Shown here: positions 1 through 6,015 of the stretch, one piece after another
How the letters are laid out: each line of letters begins with the position of its first letter
Position numbering within the stretch: position 1 is the first letter of the stretch
Assembly: GCA_026993285.1 (NCBI GenBank)
Contig: JALWTZ010000112.1
Location: forward strand, 1-7,877
Reading direction: 5' to 3'
DNA length: 7,877 nucleotides
Source of the DNA: Lysobacterales bacterium
Lineage (GTDB): Bacteria > Pseudomonadota > Gammaproteobacteria > Xanthomonadales > S139-57
Notes under the pieces: generated by a model
Databases searched by the model: none
Told to the model about the DNA's origin: nothing
What the model saw: only the letters and a program-made list of their open reading frames with translations
Translations under genes and position numbers: made by a program

Positions 1-419
1 AAAACACCTACTCCCGCAACAAGACCGGCAAAGCCCTGCTCAACCTGCCGGCCGGTAGCCAGGTACTCAAGCCCGTGCCGGTTTACCAGCCGGAAAGCGA
101 CCAGGTGGCCGTGGCCACATCCAGCGGCCACCTGCTGCTCTTTCCGTTGAAAGAACTGCCGGAACTGAGCAAGGGCAAGGGCAACAAGCTGATCCAGATT
201 CCTCCAGCCCGTCTGAAGGCCGGGGAGGAAAAGGTAGTGGCCATCCAGATACTGCCAGCAGGCTATCACCTCAAGATCCATGCCGGCCAGCGCTTCCTGC
301 GCCTGAAACCCCAGGACCTGGAACACTACCAGGGCCCACGCGCCAAACGTGGTGGCCTGCTGCCTCGTGGCTACCAGCGGGTGGAAAGGCTGGAAATCGA
401 AAAACCGGGTGGCCAGTAG
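1..419 (+). CDS. parC: DNA topoisomerase IV subunit A (ParC), C-terminal part, 5' truncated by window edge
   Basis: The reading frame is open from base 3 and stops at TAG 417-419, giving 138 residues of the C-terminal DNA-wrapping beta-pinwheel domain. ParC with ParE forms topoisomerase IV, which decatenates daughter chromosomes in the cytoplasm. Recognition rests on the segments SRNKTGKALLNLP, LLLFPLKELPELSKGKGNK and RGGLLPRGYQRVERLEIE. These match the end of gammaproteobacterial ParC, including the SKGKGNK element and the terminal RG..RG.QR..R.EI pattern. GyrA carries a GyrA-box (QRRGGKG) in this domain that is not seen here, so ParC is preferred. The catalytic tyrosine domain lies outside the window. 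The protein ends shortly after the pinwheel, with no acidic tail. It converges on the SulP gene with 23 bases between the stops, separated by a strong hairpin. Confidence 0.93.
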   Translation, partial: NTYSRNKTGKALLNLPAGSQVLKPVPVYQPESDQVAVATSSGHLLLFPLKELPELSKGKGNKLIQIPPARLKAGEEKVVAIQILPAGYHLKIHAGQRFLRLKPQDLEHYQGPRAKRGGLLPRGYQRVERLEIEKPGGQ

Positions 420-434
420 CCCGTCCTGAGCTAA

Positions 435-470
435 CGCTGGTATCAGTCTTCTCTGGAGACAATACCAGCG
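435..470. terminator. Strong two-part hairpin at the parC/sulP convergent junction
   Basis: The outer stem is a perfect 9-bp inverted repeat, CGCTGGTAT at 435-443 and ATACCAGCG at 462-470. Inside it lies a second stem, 446-451 with 455-460 (GTCTTC/GGAGAC, one T-G wobble), closing a three-base loop. The two stems are separated only by 444-445 and 461. The structure reads equally on both strands and overlaps the last nine codons and stop of sulP. There is no U-tract on either side, so it is not a textbook intrinsic terminator. It may block 3' exonucleases or act as a bidirectional or Rho-assisted end. The pairing is directly seen; the terminator role is inferred. Confidence 0.5.
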
Positions 471-2158
471 CGAGTGAGCCGATCCAGCGCTGCTTCCAGC
501 GCCGTTTCACGGTCATGCGCCACCGCGCCGCACTGGCGCACGCGTGCCTTGACACCTTGACGCTGCAGCATGTCACGTACCTGTGGATTGCGTACGGCCA
601 GTATCACCTGCTTGCCTTGGCTCTCCGCACTGTCCACCATATCGATCAACGCCATGCTGGAGGTGAAGTCAGCCTGAGGTACATCGGTAAGATCCAATAC
701 CAGTACATCATAGCCATCGTACTGGGCCAGCCGGCGTGCCATGCCCTTGGCCGCACCAAAACTCATGGCTGTTCCCAGGCGAAATAGCAGCACATGCCCC
801 TGGGCCTGTTGCATGAGCTGCTTCTCCCGTTCATTCAACGGCAGTTCCTCATCCGGTTCACGCGTGGCCACAATGCTGTCCAGTTGCAGATCCACCATGC
901 GTTGCATAAATACAAACGCCGCCATGACCATGCCCACCGCCACGGCCGTGATCAGGTCCACGAATACCGTCAACATAAACACCGTCAGCATCATCATCAG
1001 GCCGGCCTTGGGTGCCTGGCGAATGCGCCGCAGGTAATCCCAGTCGATGATGTCCGTGCCCACCTTGATCAGAATGCCGGCCAGCACCGCATGCGGAATG
1101 TAGCGGGCGTATTTGCCCGCGCCCAGTACCACAAACAGCAAAACCAGTGCATGCAACGCGCCCGACAGCGGCGTACGACCACCGGCACGTACATTGACCA
1201 CTGTGCGCATGGTGGCGCCGGCACCGGGCAGGCCACCGAACAGGCCGGCAATGGTATTGCCCAGCCCTTGGCCGATCAGTTCCCGGTTGGAATCATGGTA
1301 GGTGCGGGTGATGTTGTCGGCCACCAGGGAAGTCAGCAGCGAATCCAGGGAACCCAGTACGGCCAGAATCAGCCCGGACTGGACCATTTGCGGCACCCAT
1401 TCCAGCCGGAAAACCGGCCAGTGCAATGCAGGCAGGCCGGAGGGAATATTGCCCAGTACCGATACGCCACCCAGCAGGTAGCGGGTTTGATCGAACTGTT
1501 GCACGGTCTGAATATCATTCCCCTGCCAGAGCACCAGCCCGATGGTGCCCGCGGCCAGCGCCAACAGCGGAGCCGGCAGAATCCGGTTGATATGGCGGGG
1601 CGTGAGGTAGACCAGCAAAAGGGTGAACAGGCTCAGCGCCAGCGCCTGTGGAACCGGGGCACGCGCCACCTCGGGCAGGGCTAGCATGGATGCCATCGGG
1701 CCGGGCAGAGCCGGATAGCCGAACAAGGGGGGAATCTGCAAAAAGATGATGATGACCCCGATCCCGGTCATGAAACCGGAGATGACCGGATTGGGAATGA
1801 GGTTGATGAAGCGCCCCAGCTTGAGAAAGCCGAAGCCCATCTGGAACAGTCCGCCGAGCACCACCGTGGTAAAGGCCAGCGCCAGCCCGGTAGCCGGGTC
1901 ATCGGGAAAAGCCGTGGTGTACTGGGTGATGATGGCAGCCATCACCACGGTCATGGGGCCGGTGGGGCCGGATACCTGGGCGGGTGTGCCGCCAAACAGG
2001 GCAGCGAAAAACCCCACCAGAATGGCACCGTAGAGGCCCGCAATGGGGCCGGCACCGGAAGAGACACCCATGGCCAGCGCCAGGGGCAGGGCGACCACGG
2101 CGGCTGTCAGTCCGCCGGTGATATCCCCCTTGAGGTTGCTGAAATCAAGCCGGTTCAT
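443..2158 (-). CDS. SulP family inorganic anion transporter, BicA-like, with C-terminal STAS domain
   Basis: This is a 571-residue inner-membrane transporter. Residues 1-420 form the SulP transport domain (about 14 hydrophobic segments). It contains the family signature around 55-75 (FGGTPAQVSGPTGPMTVVM) and the SNRELIGQGLGN and GLPGAGATM motifs at 290-317. Residues about 450-562 form a cytoplasmic STAS domain (VLVLDLTDVP at 485-494). Several stretches read like cyanobacterial BicA, a sodium-dependent bicarbonate carrier. The residues at the BicA Na+/substrate site appear kept: T70, D272, T276 and T316. Bicarbonate is therefore a plausible substrate, but sulfate or another anion cannot be excluded. 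The ATG at 2158 is preceded by AGGA eight bases upstream. The gene follows the rubredoxin reductase by 34 bases on the same strand and may be co-transcribed or use its own promoter at 2192-2219. Confidence 0.93.
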   Translation of the reverse strand: MNRLDFSNLKGDITGGLTAAVVALPLALAMGVSSGAGPIAGLYGAILVGFFAALFGGTPAQVSGPTGPMTVVMAAIITQYTTAFPDDPATGLALAFTTVVLGGLFQMGFGFLKLGRFINLIPNPVISGFMTGIGVIIIFLQIPPLFGYPALPGPMASMLALPEVARAPVPQALALSLFTLLLVYLTPRHINRILPAPLLALAAGTIGLVLWQGNDIQTVQQFDQTRYLLGGVSVLGNIPSGLPALHWPVFRLEWVPQMVQSGLILAVLGSLDSLLTSLVADNITRTYHDSNRELIGQGLGNTIAGLFGGLPGAGATMRTVVNVRAGGRTPLSGALHALVLLFVVLGAGKYARYIPHAVLAGILIKVGTDIIDWDYLRRIRQAPKAGLMMMLTVFMLTVFVDLITAVAVGMVMAAFVFMQRMVDLQLDSIVATREPDEELPLNEREKQLMQQAQGHVLLFRLGTAMSFGAAKGMARRLAQYDGYDVLVLDLTDVPQADFTSSMALIDMVDSAESQGKQVILAVRNPQVRDMLQRQGVKARVRQCGAVAHDRETALEAALDRLTRAGIVSRED

Positions 2159-2191
2159 CCTGGGTTTCCTGCAGTTTAGGGCAGGCCCGGC

Positions 2192-2219
2192 ATTATACGC
2201 CGGTTTGGTGTGATGCCAG
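2192..2219 (-). promoter_or_regulatory. Candidate sigma-70 promoter for the SulP transporter
   Basis: On the minus strand a perfect -10 hexamer TATAAT (bases 2197-2192) overlaps the rubB stop codon. A -35-like CTGGCA (2219-2214, four of six consensus bases) lies 16 bases upstream. Initiation would fall near 2185, leaving a leader of about 27 bases that includes the Shine-Dalgarno sequence. The -10 also sits in the loop of a small inverted repeat, CCGGC (2187-2191) and GCCGG (2199-2203). The -10 match is good and the -35 mediocre, so this is a candidate only. Confidence 0.4.
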
Positions 2220-3350
2220 CGCCTTCATCCATACATTACGCAAATCGATGGCCTGGCCACCCAGCACCCAGCCCTGCAGGCCCTGTTCTCCTTCGAAGCG
2301 GGCCTCCAGGCGCTGTGCATCGCCAGACAGCTTCCATTCGCCAGGGGTACCCGGTTGCGGCGGCATCAGCCAGAGCGGAAACACACCGGTCTTGACCTGT
2401 ATGGGCGTGGGGCCCAGCCGCATGGGTGTGGGCTGGCCGTTCAGCGTGGCGGCCAGCGCCCGGGCACCGGCGGTAATGGGTGCCACATAGGGCATCCAGC
2501 CCGCGGGGTACTGGGCCACATCACCCAGCGCGTACACGTCCTCGGCACTGGTCTGCAGGTACTCGTTCACCCGCACGCCACGATCCACGGCCAGTCCGGC
2601 GGCTTGCGCCAGTTCCGTCTCCGGTTGCAGGCCGACGGCCATCAGCGCCACATCCACGTCCAATACCTCGCCATTGCCGAGATGTGCGCGCAGGCCCTCA
2701 CCATGATGGTCCAGCCGTTCCACCACCGTGTTCAGTCGCAAGTCGATGCCGGCTTCCTCCAGCCGTTCTTGCACAAAGTGGCCGACAACCTCGGGCAACA
2801 GCTGGCCCAACGGGGTTGGGTCCGGGCCCACCACCACCGGCAGGAAACCCGCCTTGCGCAGGTCACTTGCAAACTCCAGGCCGATCAAGCCCGGGCCGAT
2901 GACCAGCACCCGTTTTTCCCCTTCCAGACGCTGGCGCCAGCGGCGATAGTCATCCAGCCAGTTGACCTGCAGTACCTCGCTGGCCGCATCTCCGGCCAGT
3001 GGTATGCGTATCGGGCGGGCACCATTGGCCAGAACCAGTTGCCCGTATTCCAGCTCGCGGCCATCGGCCAGTATCAACTGGTGCTGATCCGGCCGGATCT
3101 GAGCCACCTCGGTATGGGTCCGTATTTCCGCCCGCAGCGTGCGCGCCTGTTGTTCGGCCGTGGCATTGACCAGATCCTCGGCGCGCTTGCCATCGGACAG
3201 GGCCTTGGAGAGCATGGGCTTGGCGTAGGCCTCGCCGGCATCGCGGGTGATCAGGATAAGCGGACGTTCCTTGTCCTTCATCCGCCACATGCGCGCCAGG
3301 CCATAACCGGCCATGCCGGTGCCCAGTATGACCAGGGGCGCGGGATTCAC
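2193..3350 (-). CDS. rubB: Rubredoxin-NAD(P)+ reductase, FAD-dependent
   Basis: This 385-residue cytoplasmic flavoprotein transfers electrons from NAD(P)H to rubredoxin. It shows the pyridine nucleotide-disulfide oxidoreductase plan. An FAD-binding GTGMAG lies at 10-15, the ANGARP motif at 108-113, and an NAD(P)H-binding GPGLIG at 152-157. The second FAD motif VYALGDVA is at 272-279. The C-terminal 70 residues (PTPIQVKTGVFPLWLMPP region) resemble the cap of Pseudomonas rubredoxin reductases, and the early AYAKPMLSKALS stretch is typical of that group. The start codon is GTG at 3350-3348, overlapping the TGA of the rubredoxin gene in a four-base GTGA. A GGAG lies eight bases upstream, so translation is probably coupled. 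No redox-active CxxC is present, as expected for this class. Identity is firm; the rubrerythrin gene just upstream points to peroxide reduction rather than alkane hydroxylation. Confidence 0.93.
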   Translation of the reverse strand: MNPAPLVILGTGMAGYGLARMWRMKDKERPLILITRDAGEAYAKPMLSKALSDGKRAEDLVNATAEQQARTLRAEIRTHTEVAQIRPDQHQLILADGRELEYGQLVLANGARPIRIPLAGDAASEVLQVNWLDDYRRWRQRLEGEKRVLVIGPGLIGLEFASDLRKAGFLPVVVGPDPTPLGQLLPEVVGHFVQERLEEAGIDLRLNTVVERLDHHGEGLRAHLGNGEVLDVDVALMAVGLQPETELAQAAGLAVDRGVRVNEYLQTSAEDVYALGDVAQYPAGWMPYVAPITAGARALAATLNGQPTPMRLGPTPIQVKTGVFPLWLMPPQPGTPGEWKLSGDAQRLEARFEGEQGLQGWVLGGQAIDLRNVWMKALASHQTGV

Positions 3351-3523
3351 TGGCTGATCTCCACCATTTCAAAGTCGGCCTTGCCCACACCGCATTCCGG
3401 GCAGGTCCAGTCATCGGGAATGTCTTCCCAGCGGGTGCCGGCGGCGATGCCTTCTTCCGGCAGGCCGGTTTCCTCGTCATAGATGAAACCACAAACCACA
3501 CATTGCCATTGCTTGTATTCCAT
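3347..3523 (-). CDS. rubA: Rubredoxin, single Fe(Cys)4 electron carrier
   Basis: This is a 58-residue rubredoxin with two CxxC knuckles, C8/C11 (CVVCG) and C41/C44 (CPECG). It also has the family's GFIYDE stretch, the W-DIPDDW segment and the GVGKADFE ending. It shuttles single electrons in the cytoplasm, most likely from the reductase encoded next to the rubrerythrin encoded before it. A longer frame from a GTG at 3538 would add five residues. The start at ATG 3523 is chosen because GAGGAG (3536-3531) lies seven bases upstream, inside that would-be extension, and because rubredoxins normally begin right before the MxxYxC-type strand. Its Shine-Dalgarno overlaps the rubrerythrin stop codon, and its TGA overlaps the reductase GTG. 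Confidence 0.95.
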   Translation of the reverse strand: MEYKQWQCVVCGFIYDEETGLPEEGIAAGTRWEDIPDDWTCPECGVGKADFEMVEISQ

Positions 3524-3534
3524 GCTTGTACTCC

Positions 3535-4005
3535 TCACTGAATGTTGTTCAGTTGCTGTTGATAGTGTTCCGCGTGACGCTTTTCCACCCGGGTCAGGGC
3601 ATCGAAGCGGCGGGCGGCCTTGTCCAGCATGTTCTGGAACTGTTCGGCGTGCTCCTTCGATTCGGCGATCTGCTCGTCGAATTCCTCCACCGCCGCCTGC
3701 TGTCTTTCTTCCAGCGCCGTGTGGCGGAAGGCCGGGTACATCTCGGTATATTCGTAGGTTTCGCCCTCAATGGCCAGCTGCAGGCATTTTTCCGGTGTCA
3801 GGCTTTCCGGTGGAAAGAGCAGATCCATGTGGCCAAAGGCATGTTGCACTTCCTGGGCAGCGGTTTCCTCGAACACCCGTGCCGTTTCTTCATCACCCAT
3901 TTGCCGGCAGATACGCGCAAAGTAGCGGTACTTGATATGGGCCATGGACTCACCGGCCAGGGCCGCTTCCAGGTTTTTCACCGTTTGCAGGGCTTTTTCA
4001 TTCAT
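3535..4005 (-). CDS. Rubrerythrin-family diiron protein lacking the rubredoxin domain
   Basis: This 156-residue protein is a ferritin-like four-helix bundle of the rubrerythrin family, cytoplasmic peroxidases that reduce hydrogen peroxide with electrons from rubredoxin. Seen ligand candidates are E19 (GES, helix A), E52/H55 (QEVQH, helix B) and E82/E85 in GETYEYTEMYP (helix C). The helix D motif is not a clean ExxH: residues 115-119 read ESKEH, one residue short of the usual spacing, while a clean ExxH occurs later at 141-144 (EKRH). Classical rubrerythrins are about 190 residues with a C-terminal rubredoxin. Here the protein ends after the bundle and rubredoxin is the next gene, 11 bases on. 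The ATG at 4005 has AAGGAG nine bases upstream. This is the first gene of the minus-strand run and has a candidate promoter at 4039-4067. The family call is firm; the peroxidase role is inferred. Confidence 0.9.
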   Translation of the reverse strand: MNEKALQTVKNLEAALAGESMAHIKYRYFARICRQMGDEETARVFEETAAQEVQHAFGHMDLLFPPESLTPEKCLQLAIEGETYEYTEMYPAFRHTALEERQQAAVEEFDEQIAESKEHAEQFQNMLDKAARRFDALTRVEKRHAEHYQQQLNNIQ

Positions 4006-4038
4006 GATGTCAATCTCCTTCGTTGTTTTGACAGTTGC

Positions 4039-4067
4039 AGTCTATGGCTTGTTTCAACATAGTTCAA
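4039..4067 (-). promoter_or_regulatory. Candidate promoter of the rubrerythrin operon
   Basis: On the minus strand TTGAAC (4067-4062) and TAGACT (4044-4039) are separated by exactly 17 bases, each matching four of six sigma-70 consensus bases. The predicted start near 4032 leaves a leader of about 27 bases with AAGGAG. An 11-base palindrome, CAAAT-C-ATTTG at 4065-4075, overlaps the -35 and could be an operator half of a stress regulator. That role is speculative because the sequence matches no operator I recognise. Confidence 0.4.
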
Positions 4068-4122
4068 ATCATTTGTTTTTATGTTAGTGATTGATCCTGT
4101 CTATTTTGGATGCGTAGATGGC

Positions 4123-4131
4123 TATGATAAT
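4123..4131 (+). promoter_or_regulatory. Candidate -10 region for the gene at 4161
   Basis: TATGATAAT contains two overlapping -10-like hexamers (TATGAT and GATAAT) in an AT-rich stretch 30 bases before the start codon. No convincing -35 lies at 16-18 bases. TTGATC at 4091-4096 is too far away at 26 bases. Initiation here would leave a short leader containing the duplicated AGGAG ribosome-binding sequence at 4147-4157. Confidence 0.3.
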
Positions 4132-4160
4132 TTCTATACAAAATCCAGGAGCAGGAGCCC

Positions 4161-4847
4161 ATGGCAGGCAAACCGGGGTATGAGGTGGTTTTTCGGGGGA
4201 AACTCGTTCGCGGTGCCGACCCGCAGGTGGTACGCGAGAATCTGTGCCGCTTGTTCAAGGCCCCGGCTGAAAAAATCGAAGCCCTGTTTCAGGGCGGGCG
4301 CCATGTGCTTAAAAGGGGCTTGAGCCACGAGCAGGCCCACCACTACCGGGAAGTGCTGAAAAAGGCCGGCGCCATCGTGGTGGTGGTGGATACCGAAGCC
4401 AAGGCGGACATGCAGGCGCTTCGCCCCACCCAAAGCCGCAAGCCGTCACCCGGCCCGGTACCGGTGGCGGCCTCACCAGCAAAACCGGGTACCACCACGG
4501 CAGAAGCAAGCCCTGCTGCTTCGGAGCTGCTGGCACCCGTGGGTGCGCCGGTCAATGACCCGGTACCCGCACCGCCCGAGCCCGAGTTCGACCTCTCTCC
4601 CTATGCCCTGGATGAACCCGGTGTGGTGATTATCGAGCCCGAGCCACGCCCGGAGCCCCGCATCGACATCAGCCACATGCGTATCGACGACAGCGACCGG
4701 CCACACGAACAGAAACCGGCGGCCACTCCGCCTGCGGTCAACCCGGACCGGCTTTCTTTCGCCGACGAGCAGACACCGCTGGAACCACCGCGCGAGGTAT
4801 CACCACCGGAACTGGATCTCTCCCATCTGCAGCTGGATGACACCTGA
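4161..4847 (+). CDS. Uncharacterised protein: small N-terminal alpha/beta domain plus disordered tail with three short repeats
   Basis: I do not recognise a named family for this 228-residue protein. Residues 6-77 look like a compact alpha/beta domain: a strand (YEVVFRG), a helical stretch, then VLKRGLSHEQAHHYREVL, a helix, and AGAIVVVV, a terminal strand. The last part reads like the C-terminal domain of ribosomal protein bL12 (KEGVSK..AE..KK.LE.AGA.VEV), suggesting a bL12/ClpS-like fold. Similar N-terminal domains occur, as I recall, in other gammaproteobacterial hypothetical proteins. Residues about 85-228 are rich in Pro, Ala, Glu and Asp and probably disordered. They hold three related decamers: FDLSPYALDE (143-152), IDISHMRIDD (168-177) and LDLSHLQLDD (218-227), the last at the very C terminus. 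There is no signal peptide or membrane segment. The ATG has two AGGAG copies upstream, the better one nine bases away. The gene is divergent from rubrerythrin. No function is assigned. Confidence 0.8.
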   Translation: MAGKPGYEVVFRGKLVRGADPQVVRENLCRLFKAPAEKIEALFQGGRHVLKRGLSHEQAHHYREVLKKAGAIVVVVDTEAKADMQALRPTQSRKPSPGPVPVAASPAKPGTTTAEASPAASELLAPVGAPVNDPVPAPPEPEFDLSPYALDEPGVVIIEPEPRPEPRIDISHMRIDDSDRPHEQKPAATPPAVNPDRLSFADEQTPLEPPREVSPPELDLSHLQLDDT

Positions 4848-4864
4848 CGGCACCAGTGGCAGAA

Positions 4865-4876
4865 AGGCCCGGGCCT
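4865..4876. repeat. Perfect 12-bp palindrome between convergent genes
   Basis: AGGCCCGGGCCT lies in the 45-base gap between the stops of the tail-repeat protein and the DUF3179 gene. As RNA it could form only a four-pair stem with a CCGG loop, and no U-tract follows on either strand. It may contribute to transcription termination, but it could be a chance feature of GC-rich DNA. Confidence 0.3.
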
Positions 4877-4892
4877 GTGGGATGCCTGTTGC

Positions 4893-5873
4893 TCATTCGT
4901 ATTTGTCTTTATTCCCGGTATCCAGTTGGCCTTCCCAGAGCCAGGTGTCCGGATGGAAGCTGTACCAGGCAAACCAGTAACTGTTGACCAGCACCAGCGG
5001 TTGTCGCTCCAGCCCGGCCTGTATACTGCCATCTGCAGCCTGGTACACCCGCAAGCGCCCATCCAGTAAAAACAGGGCCGGATGCCGCTTCAAATAACGC
5101 TGCAAGGCCCGCATTTCCAGTGCAATGGCCTGTTTGCCCACTTTCAGCCCCCAGATTCGCTGCTTGCGTCGCAGGCGGGCATCCTGGCGCCGAACCGGGT
5201 GCAGCAGGCGGCTGTCACGGCTGTATTGTTGATAGGGATTGTCGCGGTAACTGAACGGGTAACCGGTTCGGTGCGAGAGGACTTTTCCTTCCGGATGGGC
5301 GGATTTCCAGTCCTTCCAGGCACTCATGCCCAGGGGCAAGGGTTGCAGCCGTGCACCGGTCATGGGGCCGACAATGGCTTCACCGGTCATCTGCTGCCAG
5401 AGCGTGGCGGTTTCCAGGTCGATCATCAACAGATCATTGTCGTGCAAGAGGCCGGAAACCTTGAAATGCAGGGTTTTGCCCCGCACCCGCCGGTCAAAGG
5501 CCATGCCGGAACCACAAAGCGGGCAATAGGTCACCAGCACGGGCATGCCCGCCAGCACATCATTGACAACTTCATGCCGCCGCAGGATACGCAAGGGATA
5601 GGCCCAGGCCTGTGAACCGATTTCCAGGCCAAGCACCCAGTCTCGACCACGCAGAATGGAACTGTCCGCAACCGGCAAATAGGCCGGATGATTCAGCGCC
5701 GGGATACAATCCAGGCGCGCACAGCCCTGGACGATGCCTTCGAGTGGCACGGCATGCGGTGTATCGGCCCCATACTGCAGTTGATCGCGGAGAATATCCA
5801 CCGGCCATGAACGGTGAATCTGCGCCGAGGCAGTGCAGCTCAACAGGCCAAGCACGACCAGCAGGGCTTTCAT
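4893..5873 (-). CDS. Exported DUF3179 domain protein
   Basis: The protein is 326 residues from the chosen start and belongs to the DUF3179 family, whose biochemical role is unknown. Diagnostic stretches are RRHEVVND (98-105), VLVTYCPLCGSGMAFDR (112-128), LLHDNDLLMID (142-152), LWQQMTGEAIVGP (158-170) and the final NSYWFAWYSFHPDTWLW. C117/C120 plus nearby H and N/D residues suggest metal or redox chemistry; a further cysteine pair lies at C51/C56. The frame extends 17 codons upstream to an ATG at 5924. The ATG at 5873 is preferred because it starts a signal peptide (MKALLVVLGLLSCTASA) and the upstream codons have no ribosome-binding site. The Shine-Dalgarno here is also weak (GGTGAA). Cleavage could follow ASA, giving a periplasmic protein. 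Alternatively LLSC could act as a poor lipobox. The gene is divergent from lemA and has no same-strand neighbour in the window. Confidence 0.87.
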   Translation of the reverse strand: MKALLVVLGLLSCTASAQIHRSWPVDILRDQLQYGADTPHAVPLEGIVQGCARLDCIPALNHPAYLPVADSSILRGRDWVLGLEIGSQAWAYPLRILRRHEVVNDVLAGMPVLVTYCPLCGSGMAFDRRVRGKTLHFKVSGLLHDNDLLMIDLETATLWQQMTGEAIVGPMTGARLQPLPLGMSAWKDWKSAHPEGKVLSHRTGYPFSYRDNPYQQYSRDSRLLHPVRRQDARLRRKQRIWGLKVGKQAIALEMRALQRYLKRHPALFLLDGRLRVYQAADGSIQAGLERQPLVLVNSYWFAWYSFHPDTWLWEGQLDTGNKDKYE

Positions 5874-5985
5874 TTCACCGGCCCGGCGAGCGTACGGTTG
5901 TTTCCCATGTGCCACCTGTTTCATCAGCCCAGTACAGCAAGAGACCCGCCCGGCGCATGCCTGCTTGCGTCCATGACCTTGTTCA

Positions 5986-6015
5986 CTGGCAGAAGCCGGT
6001 GGGCTGACTTATGAT
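5986..6015 (+). promoter_or_regulatory. Candidate promoter of lemA-M48 in the 187-base divergent region
   Basis: The intergenic stretch 5874-6060 holds no open frame of its own. The best plus-strand promoter I can see is CTGGCA (5986-5991, four of six) with TATGAT (6010-6015, five of six) at an 18-base spacing, leaving a leader of about 40 bases. No convincing minus-strand promoter for the DUF3179 gene was found; a TTGACT lies at 6058-6053 on that strand but has no -10 at proper spacing. Confidence 0.33.

Noticed and set aside
794..1684. A 296-codon plus-strand open frame inside the SulP gene
   Set aside because: It is a His/Gln/Arg-rich shadow of membrane-segment codons, with no domain and no ribosome-binding context.
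2187..2203. CCGGC/GCCGG hairpin between rubB and sulP as a terminator
   Set aside because: The stem is only five pairs around a seven-base loop with no U-tract, and its loop is better explained as a -10 promoter element.
2355..3482. A 375-codon plus-strand open frame antisense to rubB and rubredoxin
   Set aside because: The product is low in hydrophobic structure and rich in Gln, His, Gly and Arg. It spans the junction of two genes whose families are certain on the other strand.
3524..3538. A five-codon N-terminal extension of rubredoxin from a GTG at 3538
   Set aside because: The Shine-Dalgarno GAGGAG lies inside this extension, and rubredoxins normally start at the MEYK-type strand; the ATG at 3523 is better.
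4865..4876. The AGGCCCGGGCCT palindrome as an intrinsic terminator
   Set aside because: It can form only four pairs with a loop and is not followed by a T-run on either strand. It is kept only as a weak repeat.
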